Shown here: positions 16,410-25,066 of the stretch, piece after piece | Layout of the letters: every line of letters begins with the position of its first letter | How positions within the stretch are numbered: position 1 is the stretch's first letter | Assembly (NCBI GenBank): GCA_965194505.1 | Contig: OZ239144.1 | Location: forward strand, 372,001-436,000 | Reading direction: 5' to 3' | Length of the DNA stretch: 64,000 bases | Source: Hahnella aquatica | GTDB taxonomy: Bacteria > Pseudomonadota > Gammaproteobacteria > Burkholderiales > Burkholderiaceae_A | Made by a program: the position numbers and the translations under genes | The notes under the pieces: model-generated | What the model was told of the DNA's origin: nothing | Database searches by the model: none | The model's input: only the letters and a program-made list of their open reading frames with translations

Positions 16410-19400
16410 CTAGCGTTTCAGGAAGCGAGCAAGCGCAAGGCCCGTGGGGCTTTTCTGTTTGGCGATCTCGCGGGGTGTGCCGCTTGCGACCAGGCGTCCG
16501 CCATGGGAACCGCCGCCCGGGCCAAGGTCGATCATCCAGTCCGACTGGGCCCAGAGGTCTAGCTGGTGCTCGATCACGAGCACGGTGTTGCCCGCCTCCA
16601 CCAACTGATGAAGGGCATGAATGAGCCGTTCCACATCGGCCATGTGCAGGCCCACGGTGGGCTCATCGAGCACATAGAGGGTCTTGTGATTGGCCTTGGC
16701 CTTGGCCAGTTCGGTCACGAGCTTGATGCGCTGAGACTCGCCACCCGAGAGGGTCGGGCTGGGCTGGCCGAGCTGAAGGTAGCCCAGGCCGACATCCTGC
16801 ATGCACTGGAGTGGGCGCCGCACCGATGGAATGGGATCGAAGAAGGCCAGGGCCTCATCGACCGACATCTGGAGCACCTCGGAGATGGTCTGGCCACGCC
16901 AGCGCACCTGCCGCGTCTCGGCATTGAACCGTTGACCACCGCAGGCATCGCAGACCACTCGAACATTGGGCAGGAAGTTCATCTCCACGGTCTGCCAGCC
17001 TTGGCCATCACATCGGTCGCAGCGGCCGTCGCCTGTGTTGAAACTGAATCGGTTGGGCTTCCAGCCTCGCCGCCGCGCATCCTCGCCATCGGCAAAGTGC
17101 TTGCGGATGTCGTCCCAGAAGCCAATGTAGGTGGCCGGTGTGGAGCGCGGTGTTTTGCCGATCGGGGTCTGGTCGACCTCCAGCACTCGGGCAATCGACT
17201 CCCAGCCCTGAATGCTCGCGCAGCCACGCCAGTCGATGGCGCTGGCTCGGCCGGCCTTGGAGCGCTGCAGGTGCACCACGCGGCTGAGGTTGCTGCGAAT
17301 CACATCGCGCACCAGGCTCGACTTGCCCGAGCCTGACACGCCGGTCACGACCGTCAGTCGATTCAATGGAATGCGTGCATCGACACCCTGCAGGTTGTGG
17401 AGCCGTGCGTCCTTCACCACCAGCCAGTCTTCGGGAGGCGGGCGCAGGGGTTGGGCGGGGTGCTCCATGGGGCTGCGCAGGTAGCGCCCGGTGACCGACT
17501 CGGGGCTGGCCTCCAGGTCGGCCTGGCTGCCCTGGGCCACCACTTCGCCGCCTCGGCGTCCTGCCCCCGGCCCCATGTCGATGAGGTGGTCGGCCATGGC
17601 GAGCGTCTCCTCATCGTGCTCGACCACCACCACGGTGTTGCCCTTTTGTTGGAGCTTGCGCAGCAGCACCAGAAGTGCCTGGTTGTCCTTGGGATGCAGC
17701 CCGATCGAGGGCTCATCGAGGATGTAGCACACGCCCTGCAGGTTCGAGCCCAGTTGCGAGGCGAGTCGAATCCGCTGGGCCTCACCACCCGAGAGGGTCG
17801 GTGCTGCGCGGTCCAGCGAGAGATAGCCCAGGCCCACCGAGCAGAGGAAGTCCACCCGGCTGCGAATCTCCTTCACAAGGTTCTCCGCGATGGCGAGGGA
17901 TCTGGCGTCAAAGCCTCTGGTCAGGGCCTCGAGCCAGTCGGGCAGTTCTGAGATGGCCAGCCGTGAAATCTCATGCAGGCCTTGGCCATGGATGGTGATC
18001 GAGCGGGCCACTGGGTTGAGCCGGGCGCCCTCGCAGTCGGGGCACCACAAGGGGTCGAGGCCGGCCTCCTCATCGGTGTCCTCGTCCACGAGAAAGGCAT
18101 CCTCCTCGCCCGTGTCGTCCTCGGCCAGGCCGGACTCAAACAGGCCCGTGCCCGTGCAACGGGGGCACCAGCCGAGTCGGGTGTTGTAGGAGAAGAGGCG
18201 TGGTTCGGGCTCGGGCAGGCTCTGACTGCAACTGGGGCAGGTGCGCTTGGTGGAGTAGAGCCGTGCGGTGGGAGCCACCTGCTGCAGTCGTGGGGTCTGG
18301 TCGAGCGGCGCGAGCACGGTAAGGCTGCCCTGGCCCAGAGAGAGTGTCTTGCCCACGGCCTCTCGCAGGGCGGCTTCGACGGATGCATCAATGGCGAGGT
18401 CTGCCACGGGCAGCTCGATGGTGTGCTCACGGTAACGGTCGAGCCGCGGGAAGCGGTCGGTCGGCATGAACTCGCCATCCACGCGCAGGTGGGTGTGGCC
18501 TCTGGCAGCAGCCCACTTGGCCAGGTCTTGGTAGATGCCCTTGCGTTGAATCACCAGGGGGGCGAGCAGCCCAATGTGTTGGCCCGCGTTTTCTTTGAGG
18601 ATGCTCGCCACGATGGCCTCGGCCGACTGGGGCGCAATGGGAATGCTGCAGCTGGGGCATTGCTGCTGGCCAAGCTTCACATAGAGCAGTCGCAGGAAGT
18701 GGTGAATCTCGGTGAGGGTGCCCACGGTGCTCTTGCGGCCACCACGGCTGGTTCGTTGCTCGATGGCCACCGTGGGTGGAATGCCGTAGATGGCATCGAC
18801 CTCTGGCCGGGAGGCAGGCTGCAGAAACTGGCGTGCATAGGCATTGAGCGATTCCAAGTAGCGGCGCTGGCCCTCGGCAAACAGAATGTCGAAGGCCAGG
18901 GTGGACTTGCCCGAGCCCGAGACCCCCGAGACCACGGTGAGTTGGTTGCGCGGAATCGACAAGGAGATGTCTCGCAGGTTGTGCTCGCGGGCATGCAAAA
19001 TCTCAATGGCCGCATGGCCGGGGTGTGGCGCGGCTGCAATGCGTTTTGGCGAGGCCACCCGGGGCGTTCGGGCCAGTCGAAGGGCCTCTCCCGTGTGCGA
19101 CTGCGGGCATGCGATGAGGTCCTCCACACTGCCCTCGGCCACCAACTGTCCGCCATCGGGACCTGCATCGGGGCCCAGGTCGATGAGCCAGTCGGATGCC
19201 TGCATGAGGTCCAGGTTGTGCTCAATCACCAGCAGGGAGTGGCCTGCCTTGACCAGGGCCTTCAAGGAACGAATCAGCTTGGCAATGTCATCGAAGTGCA
19301 GGCCCGTGGTGGGCTCATCAAAGAGCAGCAGCATGCCCTGCTTGGCTTTTGCGCCACGTTCGGCCGCATCCGCCAGGTGGCCGGCAATCTTCAGGCGCTG

Positions 19401-21830
19401 GGCCTCTCCGCCCGAGAGGGTTGGCACGGGCTGCCCAAGCCGCAGGTAATCCAGGCCCACATCCACCAGGGGCTGCAGCCGGCGTTTCACCTCACGGTCG
19501 TCTGCGAAGAAGGCCAGGGCCTCCGACACGGTCATCTCGAGGATGTCTGCAATTGATTGGCCTCGCACCGAGACCTCGAGTGTCTCTGCACGAAACCGTC
19601 GGCCTTGGCACTCGGGGCATTTGAGGTAGACGTCCGAGAGGAACTGCATCTCCACCTGCTCAAAGCCACTGCCATTGCAGGTGGGGCAGCGGCCTGTGCC
19701 GGCATTGAAGCTGAAGGTGCCCACCGAGTAGCCCCGCTGCAGGGACAAGGGCGCCTCTGCGAACTGTCGGCGAATGGCATCGAAGGCGCCCACATAGACC
19801 GCGGGGTTGGATCGTGTGGTCTTGCCAATCGGAGACTGGTCGACCATGAGGACATCCGAGATCAGTCCTGCACCCTCGAGTCCTTGAAAGGAGCCTGGTG
19901 CATCGGTGGCCTTGCCGAAGTGTTTACACAGGGCTGGGTAGAGCACGTCCTGCGCGAGCGTGGATTTCCCCGAGCCAGAAACCCCGGTGAGGCAGACCAG
20001 GTGCCGCAGTGGGATGCTGACATCAATGTTCTTGAGGTTGTTGGCACGCACGCCCAGCAGCCGCAGGCGCGGTGCTTTGGCCACCACCTCGGCGGGGGCC
20101 GGCGGCGTGGACTCCACACGGCACTCACCACGCAGGTAGGCGCCCGTGAGTGTGGGCCCTGTGACCAGTCCCGCGAAGTCACCGTTGTACTGAATCTCGC
20201 CGCCGCGCTCGCCGGGCCCGGGCCCCATGTCGATGATGCGGTCGGCCGCCTCCATCACCGCGGGGTCGTGCTCGACCACGAGCAGGCTGTTGCCGGCGTC
20301 GCGCAGGCTGTGCATGACATCCACCAGCCGTTGCAGGTCGCGCGGGTGCAGGCCGATCGATGGCTCATCGAGCACAAAGAGGGTGTTCACCAGGGAGGTG
20401 CCCAGGGCGGTGGTGAGGTTGATGCGTTGAACCTCTCCACCCGAGAGGGTGCGGGACTGGCGATCGAGCGTGAGATAGCCCAGGCCCACCGCACGGCAGA
20501 ACTGCAGGCGGGCCGACATCTCTTTAAAGACCAAGTCGGCGGCTGCGGCCTGCCCCGCAGACAAGGCCATGGTCTGAATGGACTGCAGCCATGCCCAGGC
20601 CTCGTCGATCGACAAGGCCATGACCTCGGCCAGGGTCTTGCCCATCAACTGCCACTGCAGGGCCTCGGGCTTGAGCCGGGCCCCTTTGCAGCCGGGGCAC
20701 TCGGTGTAGGAGCGGTAGCGCGAGAGCAGCACGCGCACATGCATCTTGTAGGCCTTGCCTTCAAGGTACTCAAAGAAGCGGTGCACCCCGTACCACTGCT
20801 TGGTCCAGTTGCCCTTCCAGTCGGCATCGCCCTGAAAGACCCAGGCGCGATCGTCGGCGGGCAGGTCCTTCCAGGCGATGTCGGTGGCCACGCCGCGTCG
20901 GGCCGCATGCATCAGCAGTTCGGCCTGGCAGTCCTCATAGGATTTGGTCTGCCAGGGCTTGATGGCGCCGGCCGCCAGGCTCAGCCGCTCATCGGGCACC
21001 ACCAGGCCAGGGTCGATGCCGATCACGCGGCCAAAGCCCTTGCAGGTCTCGCAGGCACCAATTGGTGAATTGAAGGAGAAGAGGGCGGGCCGAGGCTCTT
21101 TGAAGGAGAGGCTGCATCCCGCGCAGGCCAGGCTGCTCGAGAAGCGGCTCACAGTGTCGGTCTCCAGGAGCACCATCTGGCATTGGCCTTCCCCGAATCG
21201 CAGGGCGGTCTCGATGGCCTCGGTCACTCGGGCCCGCTCGAGAGACTCGTTGCAGACAAATCGGTCGGTGATCACGCGCACCGAGTCGCTGGTTCGGGCA
21301 TGCACCTTGTTGAAGCCCTGGGTGGAGAGCCACTGCAGCAGGTCGTCTTCCGACAAGGACTCGGGTGCGTCCCGCTCAAAGCACAGGGCGAGCTTCGTGC
21401 CCGTGGGCTGCGACATGACCAGGGTGGCAATGCCCTCGGCCGTGTCGCGATGCACAGGAACCGCGCAGCCGGGGCAGATGAGGTCGGCCACCCGCGCATA
21501 GAGCAGCTTGAGGTGGTCGGTCAGTTCGGTCATGGTGCCCACGGTGGAGCGCGAGGTGCGGACCGGATTGGTCTGGTCGATGGCAATGGCCGGTGGTACG
21601 CCATCGATCGCATCGACCAGGGGCTTGTCCATCCGATCGAGGAACTGTCGGGCGTAGGCGGAGAAGGTCTCGATGTAGCGGCGCTGACCTTCGGCATACA
21701 CGGTGTCGAAGACCAGTGAACTCTTGCCCGAGCCCGAGACGCCAGTGACCACGATGATCTCCCCGAGGGGGAGGTCTACGGAGAGGTTCTTAAGGTTGTT
21801 CTGCCGAGCGCCCCGGACCTGAATGGCCAT
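16410..21830 (-). CDS. uvrA: tandem-duplicated excinuclease ABC subunit UvrA (1806 aa)
   Basis: One reading frame holds two complete UvrA proteins head to tail (about residues 1-925 and 940-1806). UvrA is the dimeric damage-recognition ATPase of nucleotide excision repair. All four ABC modules keep Walker A GVSGSGKS (30-37, 616-623, 969-976, 1497-1504) and the LSGGE signature (462, 805, 1346 and 1694). Zinc cysteine pairs are intact in both copies, for example CPGC at 119 and CPTC/CPEC at 715/738 in copy 1, and CPSC at 1058 and CDRC/CDAC at 1604/1627 in copy 2. The two copies are clearly diverged, so this is not a recent duplication. It could act as a covalent dimer. Long UvrA of this sort are known in some Betaproteobacteria. 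It follows the His-rich gene by eight bases. Confidence 0.95.
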   Translation of the reverse strand: MAIQVRGARQNNLKNLSVDLPLGEIIVVTGVSGSGKSSLVFDTVYAEGQRRYIETFSAYARQFLDRMDKPLVDAIDGVPPAIAIDQTNPVRTSRSTVGTMTELTDHLKLLYARVADLICPGCAVPVHRDTAEGIATLVMSQPTGTKLALCFERDAPESLSEDDLLQWLSTQGFNKVHARTSDSVRVITDRFVCNESLERARVTEAIETALRFGEGQCQMVLLETDTVSRFSSSLACAGCSLSFKEPRPALFSFNSPIGACETCKGFGRVIGIDPGLVVPDERLSLAAGAIKPWQTKSYEDCQAELLMHAARRGVATDIAWKDLPADDRAWVFQGDADWKGNWTKQWYGVHRFFEYLEGKAYKMHVRVLLSRYRSYTECPGCKGARLKPEALQWQLMGKTLAEVMALSIDEAWAWLQSIQTMALSAGQAAAADLVFKEMSARLQFCRAVGLGYLTLDRQSRTLSGGEVQRINLTTALGTSLVNTLFVLDEPSIGLHPRDLQRLVDVMHSLRDAGNSLLVVEHDPAVMEAADRIIDMGPGPGERGGEIQYNGDFAGLVTGPTLTGAYLRGECRVESTPPAPAEVVAKAPRLRLLGVRANNLKNIDVSIPLRHLVCLTGVSGSGKSTLAQDVLYPALCKHFGKATDAPGSFQGLEGAGLISDVLMVDQSPIGKTTRSNPAVYVGAFDAIRRQFAEAPLSLQRGYSVGTFSFNAGTGRCPTCNGSGFEQVEMQFLSDVYLKCPECQGRRFRAETLEVSVRGQSIADILEMTVSEALAFFADDREVKRRLQPLVDVGLDYLRLGQPVPTLSGGEAQRLKIAGHLADAAERGAKAKQGMLLLFDEPTTGLHFDDIAKLIRSLKALVKAGHSLLVIEHNLDLMQASDWLIDLGPDAGPDGGQLVAEGSVEDLIACPQSHTGEALRLARTPRVASPKRIAAAPHPGHAAIEILHAREHNLRDISLSIPRNQLTVVSGVSGSGKSTLAFDILFAEGQRRYLESLNAYARQFLQPASRPEVDAIYGIPPTVAIEQRTSRGGRKSTVGTLTEIHHFLRLLYVKLGQQQCPSCSIPIAPQSAEAIVASILKENAGQHIGLLAPLVIQRKGIYQDLAKWAAARGHTHLRVDGEFMPTDRFPRLDRYREHTIELPVADLAIDASVEAALREAVGKTLSLGQGSLTVLAPLDQTPRLQQVAPTARLYSTKRTCPSCSQSLPEPEPRLFSYNTRLGWCPRCTGTGLFESGLAEDDTGEEDAFLVDEDTDEEAGLDPLWCPDCEGARLNPVARSITIHGQGLHEISRLAISELPDWLEALTRGFDARSLAIAENLVKEIRSRVDFLCSVGLGYLSLDRAAPTLSGGEAQRIRLASQLGSNLQGVCYILDEPSIGLHPKDNQALLVLLRKLQQKGNTVVVVEHDEETLAMADHLIDMGPGAGRRGGEVVAQGSQADLEASPESVTGRYLRSPMEHPAQPLRPPPEDWLVVKDARLHNLQGVDARIPLNRLTVVTGVSGSGKSSLVRDVIRSNLSRVVHLQRSKAGRASAIDWRGCASIQGWESIARVLEVDQTPIGKTPRSTPATYIGFWDDIRKHFADGEDARRRGWKPNRFSFNTGDGRCDRCDGQGWQTVEMNFLPNVRVVCDACGGQRFNAETRQVRWRGQTISEVLQMSVDEALAFFDPIPSVRRPLQCMQDVGLGYLQLGQPSPTLSGGESQRIKLVTELAKAKANHKTLYVLDEPTVGLHMADVERLIHALHQLVEAGNTVLVIEHQLDLWAQSDWMIDLGPGGGSHGGRLVASGTPREIAKQKSPTGLALARFLKR

Positions 21831-21838
21831 GGCTGCGG

Positions 21839-22270
21839 TCAGTGACCGTGCTTGTGGTCGTGGTCGTGCTGGTGGTCGTGCGTGTGGCCATGGCCGTGAT
21901 CGTGATCGTGGCTGTGGTCATGGGCGTGGCCGTGATCGTGGTGATGATCGTGGGCGTGGCCGTGGTGATGGCTTGGGTCGTCGCAGCAGTGTTGGGCCTG
22001 TTCGGCCTGCTCGGCGGCCAGTGGTGCCGCCACCCGTTCAGCCAGGTTTGCATCGGTCTCGGCCTCGAGGGCGTCGATGGAGGGCAGGGGTCGAAAGCCC
22101 ATGTCCTTGAGGCGGGCCGCTGCAGCATCCGCCGCAGCCTCCCCCCGGGGGAACTTCACGAACTGGCTGCCGCATTCGATGGGGATCTGCTGGGCTGCAA
22201 GGAAACGCACAGCACGCATGAGGGCGGCCGGCTGGGTGCAGCTGATGACATGGAGTTTGATGCGGTTCAT
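21839..22270 (-). CDS. histidine-rich C-terminal tail protein, probable metal binder
   Basis: A 143-residue protein of unknown family. Residues 1-90 form a soluble alpha/beta-like region opening MNRIKLHVISCTQPAALMRA. The last 50 or so residues contain about 25 histidines alternating mainly with Asp, Gly and Ala, preceded by HCCDD. Such tails bind zinc, nickel or cobalt in metallochaperones and storage proteins. Its start overlaps the stop of the quinone oxidoreductase by four bases, and the tandem uvrA begins eight bases after its stop. It therefore sits in one transcript with a protein predicted to need six zinc ions per chain. A zinc-supply or buffering role is an inference from this context only. 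The tail is encoded by low-complexity DNA, which may vary in length between strains. Confidence 0.75.
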   Translation of the reverse strand: MNRIKLHVISCTQPAALMRAVRFLAAQQIPIECGSQFVKFPRGEAAADAAAARLKDMGFRPLPSIDALEAETDANLAERVAAPLAAEQAEQAQHCCDDPSHHHGHAHDHHHDHGHAHDHSHDHDHGHGHTHDHQHDHDHKHGH

Positions 22271-23262
22271 GGGTTCACGCTCAGGACGATCTTGCCGACA
22301 TGTTGGGAGGATTCCATCAGGGCATGGGCCTTGGCCACATCGGCCAGTGGGAATTCCGCATGCATGAGGGGGCGCAGGTGGCCACGGGCAAGCTCGGGCC
22401 AGAGGTTTTGTTGCATGGTGCGGGCAATGCGGGCCTTTTCCTCATTGGAGCGCGCACGAAGGGTGGATCCCGTGAAGGTGAGCCGCTTGATCATGAGCAG
22501 CGTCCAGTCGAGCTTGACATCGGCGCCGTTCAGAAAGGCGATGGACACCATGCGTCCGTCGGCGGCCAGCACGCGAAGGTGCTTGGCGATGTAGTCGCCC
22601 CCCACCATGTCGAGCACCAGGTGAACGCCCTGGCCGTTGGTCTCCTCCTTGATGACCTTCTGAAAGTCTTCGCTGCGATACAGAATGGGCCGGTCGGCGC
22701 CCAGCTCCCGGCAGGCCTGGGCCTTGTCCTCGCTGCCCACGGTGGTGAAGATGCGGCTCGCACCCGCCCACTTGGCCAGCTGAATGGCGGTGGTGCCAAT
22801 GCCGCTGGAGCCACCATGGATGAGCACGCGCTGGCCAGCCTGCAGCTGGCCCCGTTCAATGAGGTTGGCCCAGACGGTCATCATGGTCTCGGGCAGGCAT
22901 GCGGCCTCGCGCAGGCTGATGCCCTCGGGCACGGGCAGGCAGTGCCCCGCCGGTGCCGTCACGAAGTCTGCGTAGCCACCGCCGGGCGTGAGTGCGCAGA
23001 CGCTCTCGCCCACGGCTGGCTCGCGCACGCCCTCGCCCACGGCGGTGACGGTGCCGCTCACCTCCAGGCCCAAGAAGGGACAGGCATCTGGCGGTGGGGG
23101 GTAGCTGCCCGATCGCTGGAGCAGGTCGGGCCGATTCACGCCGGCGTAGGCCACCTTGATGAGCACCTCGCCGGGCCCGGGGGTGGGGATGGTGTCTTCG
23201 ATGAGGCGAAGGCAGTTGATGTCGCCGCCAGGTTGATGGTCGATGCGTCGCATGCGGGTCAT
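22267..23262 (-). CDS. NAD(P)H quinone oxidoreductase, MDR family (PIG3-like)
   Basis: A 331-residue zinc-independent medium-chain dehydrogenase/reductase. It has the GroES-like N-terminal domain (GEVLIKVAYAGVNRPDLLQR, about residues 31-50) and a Rossmann domain with the cofactor loop VLIHGGSSGIGTTAIQLAKW (about 145-164). The PIG3/QOR2 hallmark FTGSTLRARS (about 262-271) points to NADPH-dependent quinone reduction. It has no catalytic or structural zinc cysteines. It starts three bases after the glnS stop and overlaps the histidine-rich gene by four bases, inside the glnS-to-uvrA run. Exact substrate unknown. Confidence 0.88.
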   Translation of the reverse strand: MTRMRRIDHQPGGDINCLRLIEDTIPTPGPGEVLIKVAYAGVNRPDLLQRSGSYPPPPDACPFLGLEVSGTVTAVGEGVREPAVGESVCALTPGGGYADFVTAPAGHCLPVPEGISLREAACLPETMMTVWANLIERGQLQAGQRVLIHGGSSGIGTTAIQLAKWAGASRIFTTVGSEDKAQACRELGADRPILYRSEDFQKVIKEETNGQGVHLVLDMVGGDYIAKHLRVLAADGRMVSIAFLNGADVKLDWTLLMIKRLTFTGSTLRARSNEEKARIARTMQQNLWPELARGHLRPLMHAEFPLADVAKAHALMESSQHVGKIVLSVNP

Positions 23263-23265
23263 GGG

Positions 23266-25011
23266 TCAGGCGCCTTTCTGTGGTGAGGAGGACCACGTGT
23301 CACGCAGGGTCACGGTGCGGTTGAAGACCGGCTGTGTTGGCTGTGAATCGCGGAGGTCGGCCACGAAGTAGCCGTGCCGTTCAAACTGAAACTGGTCTTC
23401 AGGCTGGGCCTCGGCCAGGCAGGGCTCGAGTGCGGCCTCGATCTCGGTGAGTGATGTGGGGTGAAGGTCGTCCTTGAAGTCGCGCTCGAGTTCGGGTGGA
23501 TCCCCCTCTCGGCGGCCACCCGGATGGGGCTGGGCAAAGAGCCGGTCGTAGAGTCGCACGCGGGCCATCAGAGCATGGGCGGCTGAGACCCAGTGAATAT
23601 TGCCCTTCACCTTATAAAGGTCTGCGCCGGCTGTGCCGCTCTTGGAGTCTTCGAAGATCTTCACGCGCACAAGCGAGACCTCGCCGTTGGCATCGGTCTC
23701 GTAGCCGGTGCACTCCGCCACGAAGGCGTACTTCAGGCGCACACGCCCGCCGGGGGTGAGCCGGAAGAAGCCTTTGGAGGGGTTCACCATGAAGTCCTCG
23801 CGCTCGATGAAGAGGCTGTTCGAGAACGGCATGGTGCGTCGGCCCTGGGCTGGGTCTTGCGGATGGTTGGCGGCTTCGCAGTCGATAACCTCGCCATCGG
23901 CCAGGTTCTCCACCACGAGTCGAAGTGGGTCGAGCACGGCCACCCGCCGGGGCGCCACCTCGTTGAGGTGGTCGCGCATGCAGCCCTCGAGCACCGAGAT
24001 GTCGATCCAGCCATCGGACTTCGAGACCCCAATCTGTTCCACGAAACGCCGAAAGCCCTCGGGCGTGTAGCCACGTCGGCGTGCGCCCACCAGGGTGGGC
24101 ATGCGCGGGTCATCCCAGCCGCAGACCACACCGCTTTGAATGAGGTCGACGAGCTTGCGCTTGGAGAGCACGAGGTAGGTGAGGTTGAGCCGTGAGAACT
24201 CGTACTGGTGTGGAAGCGAGGCGGGGTTGAAGAAGCCGGCCTCGGCCACGCGGGCCACCACCCAGTCGTAGAGGGGGCGGTGGTCTTCGAACTCGAGGGT
24301 ACAGATGGAATGGCTGATGCCCTCGATGGCGTCGGAGAGTGGGTGGGCGTAGTCGTAAAGCGGGTAGATGCACCAGGCTGAGCCAGTTCGGTGGTGCGAC
24401 TCATGCCGAATTCGGTAGAGCACTGGGTCTCGCAGGTTGAGGTTGGGCGAGGCCATGTCGATCTTGGCGCGCAGCACATGGCTGCCATCGGGGTGCTGGC
24501 CTGCCCGCATCTCTCGCAGAAGGCCAAGGTTCTCTTGCGGGCTGCGGCCTCGGAAGGGCGAGTTCTCGCCGGGCTCGGTGAGGCTGCCACGGCGGGCACG
24601 GATCTCCTCGGCTGACTGGGAATCGACATAGGCATGGCCCGCCTCGACCAAGGCCTCTGCGAACTGATAGAACTGCTCGAAGTAGTCGCTTGCAAAGTGG
24701 TGGTGTGCACCCCAGTCGAATCCGAGCCAGCGCACCGATGCCTCGATGGCATCCACATACTCTTGGTCTTCTTTGGTGGGGTTGGTGTCGTCCAACCGCA
24801 GGTGGCAGCGGCCCTGATAGCTGGCGGCCAGGCCAAAGTTCAGGCAGATGGACTTGGCATGGCCGTAGTGCAGGTAGCCGTTGGGCTCCGGCGGAAAGCG
24901 GGTGACCACGCCCGCCACACGGCCGCTGGCCAGGTCGTCTTCGATGATGTGCTTGAGGAAATTCTTCGCCTCGGGCAGGGCGGGCGCGTCGGGGTGGCTG
25001 GCGGCAGACAT
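23266..25011 (-). CDS. glnS: glutaminyl-tRNA synthetase
   Basis: A class I synthetase charging tRNA-Gln, 581 residues. The start MSAASHPDAP at 25011 matches the family; the frame extends to 25068 but that would overlap the divergent polA. The HIGH motif is PEPNGYLHYGHAKS (HYGH at 48-51) and the KMSKS equivalent is VLSKRKLVDLI. The GlnRS-specific anticodon-binding beta-barrels fill the C-terminal third, including FFRLTPGGRVRLKYAF and HWVSAAHA. It heads a minus-strand run that continues into the quinone oxidoreductase, the histidine-rich protein and uvrA with spacings of 3, -4 and 8 bases. Confidence 0.97.
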   Translation of the reverse strand: MSAASHPDAPALPEAKNFLKHIIEDDLASGRVAGVVTRFPPEPNGYLHYGHAKSICLNFGLAASYQGRCHLRLDDTNPTKEDQEYVDAIEASVRWLGFDWGAHHHFASDYFEQFYQFAEALVEAGHAYVDSQSAEEIRARRGSLTEPGENSPFRGRSPQENLGLLREMRAGQHPDGSHVLRAKIDMASPNLNLRDPVLYRIRHESHHRTGSAWCIYPLYDYAHPLSDAIEGISHSICTLEFEDHRPLYDWVVARVAEAGFFNPASLPHQYEFSRLNLTYLVLSKRKLVDLIQSGVVCGWDDPRMPTLVGARRRGYTPEGFRRFVEQIGVSKSDGWIDISVLEGCMRDHLNEVAPRRVAVLDPLRLVVENLADGEVIDCEAANHPQDPAQGRRTMPFSNSLFIEREDFMVNPSKGFFRLTPGGRVRLKYAFVAECTGYETDANGEVSLVRVKIFEDSKSGTAGADLYKVKGNIHWVSAAHALMARVRLYDRLFAQPHPGGRREGDPPELERDFKDDLHPTSLTEIEAALEPCLAEAQPEDQFQFERHGYFVADLRDSQPTQPVFNRTVTLRDTWSSSPQKGA

Positions 25012-25033
25012 GGCGGTTTTCGAGTAAACCCTG

Positions 25034-25060
25034 ATTTTACCGGAGCCAACCCCGCATAAT
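25034..25060. promoter_or_regulatory. divergent promoter region of glnS and polA
   Basis: The 55-base gap contains a minus-strand TAAAAT (25034-25039), placing the glnS transcript start about 16 bases before its ATG. It also has a plus-strand CATAAT (25055-25060) only six bases before the polA ATG at 25067. No good -35 match is seen in either direction. The polA element implies a transcript with essentially no leader. Confidence 0.35.
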
Positions 25061-25066
25061 CGGGCC

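Noticed and set aside
17973..19556. 527-codon frame opposite the double uvrA (and a 503-codon one at 19557)
   Set aside because: Antisense to intact ABC ATPase motifs; exists because GC-rich codons avoid stops.
21842..21975. Possible CRISPR or tandem array
   Set aside because: The short repeats are hexanucleotide coding repeats for His-Asp/Gly runs; no spacers or fixed repeat unit.
21842..22594. 250-codon plus-strand frame with a valine-rich start
   Set aside because: It is the complement of the histidine tail (CAT/CAC read as GTG/ATG); low-complexity shadow.
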